This document shows, piece after piece, positions 57,868-64,000 of a stretch of DNA of 64,000 nt. This DNA comes from SLRI01 sp964402505 (GTDB lineage: Bacteria > Pseudomonadota > Alphaproteobacteria > Geminicoccales > Geminicoccaceae), in contig CAYOCP010000024.1 of the NCBI GenBank assembly GCA_964402505.1, positions 9,576-73,575 of the forward strand, given 5' to 3'. Under the pieces are notes generated by a model. That model saw only the letters and a program-made list of their open reading frames with translations, made no database searches and had not been told where the DNA came from. The translations under genes were made by a program, and so were the position numbers. How positions within the stretch are numbered: the stretch's first letter is position 1; the number at the start of each line of letters is the position of its first letter.

Positions 57868-58802
57868 AGGTGCGCCTTCGCCAGCATCATGTGGCAGCCC
57901 TTCTCGCCGTCGACGGTCTGGGTGACGCGGAGATCGCCGACGAGCGAGCAGAGCATGTAGGCTTCCTCGCGGCCGAGCGAGCTGCGGCGGCAGATGTGGG
58001 CGATCATCTCGCGCACGGCGACGCGCGCGGCCTCGTCGAGCTCGGCATGGAGACCCATGGCGATCAGGTGCGTCGGCGTCTCGGCGAAGGGATAGGTGTA
58101 GTCGAGATCCTTCCTGACGGTCAGGCGGAAGGTGCCGGAAAGGCCGGTCTCGAGGGCGGTGACGCAGACCTCGCCGTCGCCCTGCAGGCCGTGGCCGTCC
58201 CCGGCGGAGAAGAGCGCACCCTCGTTGAAGACCGGGAGGTAGAGGGTCGAGCCGGCGCGCAGCTCCTTGTTGTCGAGATTGCCGCCGAAGCGGCGCGGCT
58301 GGATCGACGAGCAGCGGCCCCAGTGCGGCGGCGGTGCGGTGGCGATGACGCCGAAGAAGGGATCGAGCGGCAGCTCCTTGCCCCAGGGCAGGCGGGTGAT
58401 CCGGCGCTCGAGGTCGATGGTCGGGTGGATCATCACCGGCCGGTCGAACTCGTCGGGCAGGGTGCCCTTGAGCGGCATGATGGCCACGTAGCCCCAGGGA
58501 TCGATGGGCGTGATCTCCAGGATCTCGATCTCGAGCACGTCGCCGGGCGCGGCGCCCTCGACGTGGACCGGACCGGTGAGCATGTGGCGGCACGGCCCGC
58601 GCGCGCAGGCGCGAATGGCATGGAGCTGGTTCGGATGGACCAGCGAGCGGTCCTCGGGCAGGTCCTCCTCGATGGCCGCCCCGAAGCTGGTGAGGTGCAC
58701 GGTGTCGCCCGAGGCGATTCGAAGCACGGCGGGACGGCTGGCGTCGAGATAGCCCCAGGCGATGGTCTCGGGCGTGGCGGGAAGCTCGTGGTGCGAGGAC
58801 AT
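57864..58802 (-). CDS. acetamidase/formamidase family protein
   Basis: A 312-residue cytoplasmic amidase. Family blocks are SGDTVHLTSFGAA, HPNQLHAIRACARG, LTGPVHVEGAAPGDVLEIEIL, FFGVIATAPPPHWGRCSSIQPRRFGGNLDNKEL (in parts) and the metal-site segment FSAGDGHGLQGDGEVC. It hydrolyses short-chain amides to ammonia and acid; here an amide derived from a sugar or amino compound is possible. It lies 12 bases after the SMP-30 gene on the same strand, so the two form a unit. Confidence 0.92.
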   Translation of the reverse strand: MSSHHELPATPETIAWGYLDASRPAVLRIASGDTVHLTSFGAAIEEDLPEDRSLVHPNQLHAIRACARGPCRHMLTGPVHVEGAAPGDVLEIEILEITPIDPWGYVAIMPLKGTLPDEFDRPVMIHPTIDLERRITRLPWGKELPLDPFFGVIATAPPPHWGRCSSIQPRRFGGNLDNKELRAGSTLYLPVFNEGALFSAGDGHGLQGDGEVCVTALETGLSGTFRLTVRKDLDYTYPFAETPTHLIAMGLHAELDEAARVAVREMIAHICRRSSLGREEAYMLCSLVGDLRVTQTVDGEKGCHMMLAKAHL

Positions 58803-58814
58803 GAGGAGCGCCTT

Positions 58815-59708
58815 TCAGCCGGCGAAGCGGATGGAGGGGGTGCCCCGAACGCCGGTCTCGATGGCGAGCACGGCACCCTCGCACGGATTCCTCCGAAGTG
58901 TCGCCTCGTCGAAGCCGTGGCGGGCGGAGGTGACGAAGAGGGTTTCGAGGCCGTGGTCGCCGAAGCAGCAGGAGGTGGGTTGGCGGAGCGGCAGCTCGAT
59001 GATCCGATCGACGGTGCCGTCGGGCGCGAAGCGGACGATCGACGAGCCGGCGAAGCGGCAGTTCCACAAGTAGCCTTCCGCGTCGATGGCCGAGCCGTCG
59101 CAGTGGCCCTCGAGCTTCTCGTCGCTGAAGACGCGCGACGTCCCGAGGCTGCCGTCGGCCAGGACCTCGAAGGCGCTGATGACGTTGGTCAGGGTGTCGG
59201 CGAAAAGCAGGGTCCGGCCGCCGTCGGTCCAGGCCAGCGTGTTCGAGAGACCCACACCGTCGACCTCGCGGGTGACGCCGCGGTCGGGGCGGATGCGGTA
59301 GAGGGCGCCCGTGCTCGCCGTCATCTCCCTCGGGCTGCCGTCGGGATTCAGGTTGCTCTGCATGGTGCCGACCCAGAAGCTGCCATCGGGGCCGCATTTC
59401 GCCTCGTTGGCGCGGTTCTCCGGCCGGTCGGGCTCGTGGGCGACGAAGAGCTCGAGGGCGCCCGTGGCCTCCTCCATGACGTAGACCCCGTCGCGCATGG
59501 CCAGGACCAAGCCCTTCTCCCTCTCGCGCCGCACCACGGCCGAGGGGAAGTCCCGGAGCTGCCAAAGGCGCCGCTCGCCTGTGGCCGGCTGCCAGCGATG
59601 CACGCGCCTGGCCGAGATGTCGACCCAGAGGAGCGCGCTCTCGCGATCGTCCCAGAAAGGTCCCTCGCCGACGCCGTTTCCGGCATCCAGGGCGATCTCG
59701 ATCCGCAT
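58815..59708 (-). CDS. SMP-30/gluconolactonase family protein
   Basis: A 297-residue six-bladed beta-propeller lactonase. GEGPFWDDRESALLWVDI (metal-binding Glu), ANEAKCGPDGSFWVGTM (Asn/Asp), GLSNTLAWTDGGRTLLFADT and HCDGSAIDAEGYLWNCRFAG (Asp) supply the divalent-metal site. It opens sugar lactones to aldonic acids. ATG 59708 is the family start; longer in-frame starts run into the divergent promoter region. It is upstream of the amidase gene and divergent from the sugar importer. Confidence 0.9.
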   Translation of the reverse strand: MRIEIALDAGNGVGEGPFWDDRESALLWVDISARRVHRWQPATGERRLWQLRDFPSAVVRREREKGLVLAMRDGVYVMEEATGALELFVAHEPDRPENRANEAKCGPDGSFWVGTMQSNLNPDGSPREMTASTGALYRIRPDRGVTREVDGVGLSNTLAWTDGGRTLLFADTLTNVISAFEVLADGSLGTSRVFSDEKLEGHCDGSAIDAEGYLWNCRFAGSSIVRFAPDGTVDRIIELPLRQPTSCCFGDHGLETLFVTSARHGFDEATLRRNPCEGAVLAIETGVRGTPSIRFAG

Positions 59709-59862
59709 TTCCTGCTGCTCCCCGCCGCTCGCGCCCGGACTATGGCCGCGGACGGGGCCGGGGTGCAAGCGGGGTGGCGCCAATCGGGTCTTGCTGCCGC
59801 AACGCGCGCTCTCTAGGCTTTCGGGCAAGCCCGCTCGAGGGGCATCACGAGGGGAGGTCGAC

Positions 59863-60840
59863 ATGCTGAAGGCGGCGGTGAAACCGGTTCTCACGGGTGG
59901 GGTGGCGGCGATCGTGCTCGCGCTTGCGGCGGGCGCTTCGCAGGCGCAGGAGCGCTACACCTATCTGCATCACGCGACGCCGACCAACGTCTTCTGGCAG
60001 GCGGTGAAGAGGGGCATGGACGAGGCCTGCGGCCAGATCGATGCCGACTGCCAGATGGTCTTCCTGCAGCAGGACGGCAATTTCCAGGAGCAGCTCAACA
60101 ATCTCGAGGCGGCGATCGCGCAGGACCCCGACGGCATCATCATGACCTTCGCCGGCGGCAACATCTTCGACGAGGCGATCGAGCGGGCCATGGACCAGGG
60201 CATTCCGGTCCTCGCCTCCAATGTCGATCATCCGGACAAGACGCACCGCCTCTCCTTCACCGGTCAGGACCTCGAGCAGGCGGGCTACGACCTCGCCGCC
60301 GGCCTGGCGCCGCAGTTTCCCGAGGACGGGCCGATCCACGTCCTGATCGGCATCTCCGGGCCCGGCCAGGTCTGGGCCGAGAGCCGGGGTGCGGGCATCG
60401 CGCGGTTCATGGACGACTACATCGCCGAGCATCCGGACCGCGAGGTCACTTACGAGAAGATCGACAGCGGCCTCGATCTGGCGATCACCGGCCAGCGCGT
60501 CGCCGCCTACGTGCAGACCACGCCGACCACCGCCTATTTCGATGTCGGCTACTGGGCCGCCGGTGCCGCGGTCTCCTTGCGCGATCTCGGCAAGGAGCCG
60601 GGCGAGGTGCTGCTCGCCTGCTTCGATCTCGTGCCGGTGGTGCTCGAGGAGATGAAATCAGGCTACATCCAGCTCACCATCGACCAGCAGCCCTTCCTGC
60701 AGGGCTACGTGCCGATCCACCAGCTGCACACCATGAACGAGTACGCGCTCGGCGCCTACGACGTGAACACCGGCAAGGCGCTGGTGACACCCGATCAGGT
60801 CGACAAGCTGCTCGAGCTCTCGGCGCAGGGGATTCGCTGA
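59863..60840 (+). CDS. sugar ABC transporter substrate-binding protein (RbsB type)
   Basis: A 325-residue type I periplasmic sugar receptor. Signal VLTGGVAAIVLALAAGASQA with cleavage before QERYTYL. Binding-protein blocks are FWQAVKRGMDEACGQI, QQDGNFQEQLNNLEAAIAQ, GIPVLASNVDHPDKTH, and the C-terminal TIDQQPFLQGYVPIHQLH typical of pentose/hexose receptors. ATG 59863 follows GGGGAGG. It is first of the importer genes; the permease starts 69 bases after the stop. Confidence 0.92.
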   Translation: MLKAAVKPVLTGGVAAIVLALAAGASQAQERYTYLHHATPTNVFWQAVKRGMDEACGQIDADCQMVFLQQDGNFQEQLNNLEAAIAQDPDGIIMTFAGGNIFDEAIERAMDQGIPVLASNVDHPDKTHRLSFTGQDLEQAGYDLAAGLAPQFPEDGPIHVLIGISGPGQVWAESRGAGIARFMDDYIAEHPDREVTYEKIDSGLDLAITGQRVAAYVQTTPTTAYFDVGYWAAGAAVSLRDLGKEPGEVLLACFDLVPVVLEEMKSGYIQLTIDQQPFLQGYVPIHQLHTMNEYALGAYDVNTGKALVTPDQVDKLLELSAQGIR

Positions 60841-60908
60841 CCGCCTTCGTTCGATCCGTTCCCGCCGGGCCGTCCCCGCGACGGCCCCGCCGCCCATCCA
60901 GGTCACCG

Positions 60909-61868
60909 ATGCAGCCGATCGCCAAGACCCTTTTGTCGCGGCCCGAGATCAGCGCGCTCGTCATGCTGATCGTGGTCGTCCTCGGGTTCAGCCTCTACGC
61001 GCCGCAGTTCGCCTCCTTCGGCAACACGCGCGTCCTCCTCTTCTCGCTGCCGGAGCTCGGCATCGTCGTGCTCGGCGTCGGCATCCTGATGATCGCCGGC
61101 GAGTTCGACCTCTCGGTCGGCTCGGTCTTCGCGCTCGCGCCCATGCTCATGGTCATCGCCATGGGGCGCTGGGGGGTGCCGCCCGTCGCCGCCATGCTCA
61201 TGGGCTTCGCGCTGGCGCTCCTCGTCGGCTACGTCAACGGCTGGATCACGCTCACCTTCAACATCCCGAGCTTCGTCACCACGCTCGGCATGCTGTTCAT
61301 GGCGCGCTCGCTCGCGACCGTGCTTTCCGGCGGTTTCCCGCCGCCCTTTCCGGCCGACCTCGCGTCCGACCTCTTCGTCGCCGACCTCGGGCTCTTCCGC
61401 AGCTCCATGCTCTGGTTCGCCGGCTTCGCCCTGATCCTCGGGATCCTCCTGCACCTCTCCAATCTCGGCAACTGGATCTTCGCCACCGGCGGCCAGAGCC
61501 AGGCGGCCGCGGACATGGGCATCGACACGCGCAAGGTGAAGCTCTTCTGCTTCATGCTCTGCAGCTTTCTCGCCGGCTTCGCCGGCATGATCACGACGCT
61601 CCGGCTGCGCTCGGCGCTGCCGTCCTTGGGGGAGGGGCTGGAGCTGCAGGCGATCGCCGCCGCCGTCATCGGCGGGACGGCGCTCACCGGCGGCATCGGC
61701 TCGCTCATCGGCTTTCTCGTCGGCACCACGCTGATCCGGGTGATCGACAACGGCCTCGTCATGGCGCGCATCGACGCCAACTGGTTCCGCTTCGCCATCG
61801 GTGCCCTCACCATCGTCGCCGTCATCCTCAACATCTGGGTGCGGGCGCGCGCCCGCCGCATGAAATGA
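60909..61868 (+). CDS. sugar ABC transporter permease (RbsC type)
   Basis: A 319-residue permease. MIAGEFDLSVGSVFALAPM is the RbsC-family signature, followed by GFALALLVGYVNGWITLTFNIPSFVTTLG (in part) and GIDTRKVKLFCFMLCSFLAGFAGMI. It homodimerises in the membrane. It lies between receptor and ATPase genes with an 11-base gap to the latter. Confidence 0.94.
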   Translation: MQPIAKTLLSRPEISALVMLIVVVLGFSLYAPQFASFGNTRVLLFSLPELGIVVLGVGILMIAGEFDLSVGSVFALAPMLMVIAMGRWGVPPVAAMLMGFALALLVGYVNGWITLTFNIPSFVTTLGMLFMARSLATVLSGGFPPPFPADLASDLFVADLGLFRSSMLWFAGFALILGILLHLSNLGNWIFATGGQSQAAADMGIDTRKVKLFCFMLCSFLAGFAGMITTLRLRSALPSLGEGLELQAIAAAVIGGTALTGGIGSLIGFLVGTTLIRVIDNGLVMARIDANWFRFAIGALTIVAVILNIWVRARARRMK

Positions 61869-61878
61869 GGAGGGGTGG

Positions 61879-62670
61879 ATGACGCCACGGTTGGAGGAGC
61901 ATTTCCAGGCGCGGGAGACCTTCGTCCGGCCGACCGCCCGAGCCCTGGTGCGCTGCGAGGACCTGCAGAAATGGTACGGCAGCGTGGAGGCCCTGGCCGG
62001 GGTCGATTTCCATGCCGAGCCCGGCGAGATCGTCGGCCTCGTCGGCGACAACGGTGCCGGCAAGTCGACGCTGATCAAGATCCTCTCGGGCGCCCATCCG
62101 GCCGATGGCGGGCGCATCTTCTTCGAAGGCCGCGAGGTCCGGCTCGACACTCCCCGGGCGGCGATGGCGCTCGGCATCGAGACGATCTACCAGTACACGG
62201 CGATGGTCCCGGCGATGTCGATCGCCCGCAACATGTTCATCGGCCGCGAGCCCCTGACCCGCTTTCGGATCGGCGGCATCGGCCTCATGGACCGGCGCGT
62301 CATGGTCGAGCACGCGACGCGGTCCCTGACCAATATCGACCTCACCGAGCGCTCGCCCGACACCACGGTCGAGGAGCTCTCGGGCGGCCAGCGCCAGGCG
62401 GTCGCGATCGCCCGGGCCATGTACTTCAAGTCGAAGCTCCTGATCCTCGACGAGCCGACCAACCACCTTTCGGTCAAGGAGACGGGCAAGGTGCTCGACT
62501 ACGTGCTGTCGCTGAAGGAGCAGGGCATCGGCTCGATCTTCATCAGCCACAACCTGCATCACATCTTTCCGATCTCCGACCGCATCGTCGCCATGGCGCG
62601 CGGCCGGAAGATCGCGGACATCGAGAAGGGCGACACGACGATCGACGAGCTGACCGATCTGATCGTCTGA
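61879..62670 (+). CDS. sugar ABC transporter ATP-binding protein, single domain (FrcA type)
   Basis: A 263-residue ATPase. Walker A is GDNGAGKSTLIK, the Q-loop region IETIYQYTAMVPAMSIARNM, the signature LSGGQRQAVAIARAM, Walker B LLILDEPTNHLS and the H-loop FISHNLHHIFPI. It has one nucleotide-binding domain, unlike the double-domain RbsA/AraG, so it must dimerise; FrcA and similar alphaproteobacterial sugar importers share this layout. The SDR gene begins 23 bases downstream. Confidence 0.93.
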   Translation: MTPRLEEHFQARETFVRPTARALVRCEDLQKWYGSVEALAGVDFHAEPGEIVGLVGDNGAGKSTLIKILSGAHPADGGRIFFEGREVRLDTPRAAMALGIETIYQYTAMVPAMSIARNMFIGREPLTRFRIGGIGLMDRRVMVEHATRSLTNIDLTERSPDTTVEELSGGQRQAVAIARAMYFKSKLLILDEPTNHLSVKETGKVLDYVLSLKEQGIGSIFISHNLHHIFPISDRIVAMARGRKIADIEKGDTTIDELTDLIV

Positions 62671-62693
62671 GCCGGGAGAGAGGAGAGGGAGAG

Positions 62694-63452
62694 ATGGAGC
62701 ACAAGGGCAGGACGGCGCTGGTGACGGGGGCGACCGGCGGGCTCGGGGTCGCCGAGAGCAAGGGGCTGGCCGAGGCGGGTGCCGACGTCCTGATGCTCGA
62801 CATCAAGGGGCGCGAGGTGGCGGAGGGCCTGGCGGCCGGGCTGCCGAAGGGAGCCGGGGCGGTGCGCTTCGTCGAATGCGACCTCGCCGATCCCGATTCC
62901 GCGCAGGACCTCGCGCGGCGGCTCGACGGCGAGGTCGGCGGCATCGACATCCTGATCAACAATGCCGCGATCAACCCTCTGAAGCCGGTCGACGGCTACG
63001 ACCTCGCGGAATGGCGCAAGGTGCAGGACGTGAACGCGACCGCGGCCATCGCCCTGGCCCAGGCGGTGGTGCCCTCGATGAAGCGGAAGGGCTGGGGGCA
63101 GATCATCCAGATCTGCTCCGTCACGCTCAATGGCGGCTGGTCGGACTTCACCTCCTACGTCTCCTCAAAGGGCACGCTTCTGGGTCTCACGCGGTCTTTG
63201 GCGCGCGAGCTCGGCAAGTTCGGCATCCGCGCCAACGCGGTGAGCCCCGGGGCCATCCCGACGGCCCTCGAGAAGGAGGTCTGGGCCGATCAGCTCGAGA
63301 CTTACGAGAAGTTCCTGCTCGACCACCAGGCGCTGAAATATCGCGGCAGCCCCGAGGACATCGCCGCGGCCATCCTCTTCCTCGTCTCCGACAAGGCGCG
63401 CTTCATCACCGGCCAGAACCTCACGGTCGACGGCGGCTGGTGGATGCATTGA
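62694..63452 (+). CDS. SDR-family oxidoreductase
   Basis: A 252-residue classical short-chain dehydrogenase. Cofactor loop TGATGGLGVAESKGLAEAG, the acidic LDIKG after strand 2 (favours NAD), the NNAAIN motif, catalytic Ser (ICSVTLNGG) and YVSSK, and the C-terminal ITGQNLTVDGGWWMH. Its place after the sugar importer and near lactonase and dehydratase genes suggests oxidation of a sugar at C1 or of a polyol. ATG 62694 follows GAGAGGAGAGGG-type sequence. Confidence 0.92.
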   Translation: MEHKGRTALVTGATGGLGVAESKGLAEAGADVLMLDIKGREVAEGLAAGLPKGAGAVRFVECDLADPDSAQDLARRLDGEVGGIDILINNAAINPLKPVDGYDLAEWRKVQDVNATAAIALAQAVVPSMKRKGWGQIIQICSVTLNGGWSDFTSYVSSKGTLLGLTRSLARELGKFGIRANAVSPGAIPTALEKEVWADQLETYEKFLLDHQALKYRGSPEDIAAAILFLVSDKARFITGQNLTVDGGWWMH

Positions 63453-63505
63453 GCGGGCGGGCGACGGCATGGGCGAAGCGATCGCCGAGGTGCCGCCCGC
63501 GGAGG

Positions 63506-63754
63506 TCAGGAGACGGGATCGCCCTGATCGTCATAGAGGAAGTCATGGTCGAAAGCGCGCGGTCCCTGCCACGTCTGCCTTGCTCGGGCCTGAATCTCCT
63601 TGATGGCCTGCCAGCGGATCTGGCGTTCGATCCTTGAGCTTCGGGCTTCCTTCTCCAGCGCCTGGCGCACGACCTCCGTCACGGTGCAGCGTCGCCGTCT
63701 GGCGAGATCGCGCGCCAGCGCGGCCACTCGTTCGTCCTTGATGTAGAGCGGCAT
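63506..63754 (-). CDS. VapB-like (PSK_trans_fac) antitoxin, no toxin partner seen
   Basis: 82 residues. PLYIKDERVAALARDLARRRRCTVTEVVRQALEKEA is the ribbon-helix-helix-like antitoxin domain of the Rv0623/VapB type. The C-terminus DFLYDDQGDPVS looks like the end that normally precedes vapC. No PIN-domain gene follows on the minus strand; after 53 bases the convergent SDR gene ends. It may be an orphan left after toxin loss, or act alone as a regulator. ATG 63754 is used; in-frame sequence upstream is unconserved. Confidence 0.75.
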   Translation of the reverse strand: MPLYIKDERVAALARDLARRRRCTVTEVVRQALEKEARSSRIERQIRWQAIKEIQARARQTWQGPRAFDHDFLYDDQGDPVS

Positions 63755-63893
63755 GGGCAGCCCCTGACATGCGTGTTCTCCCTCGAGGATACGCCGGGGA
63801 GCCGACGGCCGACAAGCGACGGGGCACCGGCTTTCGCCGGGACGGCGTTTGTGATCTCCTTCGCGGCAGCGATACCTTTGGGGAGACGGGCTG

Positions 63894-64000
63894 ATGGCGC
63901 GACCGATCCGGATCACCGGTATCCGGCCGACGACGGTGACGGTGCCGCTCGAGGCGCCCTTGCGCCATGCCAATGGCTGCCACTGGGGGCGGTTCGTGCG
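63894..64000 (+). CDS. mandelate racemase/muconate lactonizing (glucarate dehydratase-like) enzyme, N-terminal fragment
   Basis: Only 35 codons are inside the window: MARPIRITGIRPTTVTVPLE, then APLRHANGCHWGRFV, running off the right edge. The I-TGIRPTTVTVPLEAPLRHANG-type opening is that of the enolase-superfamily capping domain, closest in feel to glucarate dehydratases. If so, it would dehydrate a sugar acid made by the SDR and the SMP-30 lactonase. The catalytic residues lie outside the window. Confidence 0.6.
   Translation, partial: MARPIRITGIRPTTVTVPLEAPLRHANGCHWGRFV

Overview
The window looks like chromosomal DNA from a very GC-rich alphaproteobacterium, probably of the Rhodospirillales/Geminicoccales type. 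That is an inference. It rests on the gene order dgt-argS-SPOR-nagZ-scpAB-tatABC, the order ispH-thrB-rnhA, the RpoH heat-shock sigma factor, the Zymomonas/rhizobium-style single-chain ThrB, and heavy use of ATGA and TTGA gene overlaps. No rRNA, prophage or insertion sequence was found. The only RNA gene recognised is one tRNA-Glu.

Layout. (1) 1-17.7 kb is core housekeeping: nucleotide hygiene (dGTPase), ArgRS, cell-wall recycling (NagZ), a membrane zinc protease, chromosome condensation (ScpAB) and Tat export (TatABC). These are followed by tRNA-Glu(CUC), two RNA-modification enzymes, RpoH, YqgE, a peroxiredoxin, the ispH-thrB-rnhA operon, and a Bcr/CflA-type efflux pump with a MarR regulator. 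(2) 17.8-20.7 kb encodes a two-subunit 2-oxoacid:ferredoxin oxidoreductase. (3) 20.8-36.2 kb is an accessory catabolic operon: a molybdenum hydroxylase (FAD subunit plus a fused 2Fe-2S/Mo subunit broken by one in-frame TAG), a 6-hydroxynicotinate-reductase-like enzyme, a UPF0280 (ApbE-like) protein, an AA_synth-family protein, a complete LivK-type ABC importer with fused permeases, and hydantoinase/oxoprolinase A and B. Read together, these genes describe import, hydroxylation, reduction and ATP-dependent ring opening of an unidentified N-heterocycle. (4) 36.2-39.3 kb holds a cyanide-insensitive-type cytochrome bd oxidase (cydAB plus a 48-residue DUF2474-like subunit). It is preceded by an unusual 500-base region with two repeat families, including five palindromes at a 31-32 base pitch. 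(5) 39.3-43.4 kb holds an ABC sugar-type importer without an ATPase, divergent from a nucleoside hydrolase. (6) 43.5-47.9 kb holds a CHASE2 nucleotide cyclase paired with a FecR-domain protein, and an exported TPR-like protein.

(7) 48.35-57.87 kb is a tightly packed one-strand cluster: a sugar-nucleotide epimerase, a glycoside-hydrolase/epimerase fusion, a B12-type radical SAM enzyme, four glycosyltransferases and a methyltransferase. It probably makes or remodels an undescribed glycoconjugate. (8) 57.9-64.0 kb is a sugar or sugar-acid utilisation region: acetamidase/formamidase, SMP-30 lactonase, an RbsB/C/A-like importer with a single-domain ATPase, an SDR dehydrogenase, an orphan VapB-like antitoxin, and the beginning of a glucarate-dehydratase-like enolase-superfamily gene cut by the right edge.

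The strongest leads for something undescribed are the phased palindrome array upstream of cydAB, the glycan cluster with its GH-epimerase fusion, and the heterocycle operon with a candidate covalent-flavin motif beside an ApbE-like gene. All functions are read from sequence motifs and neighbourhood. No database search was possible.
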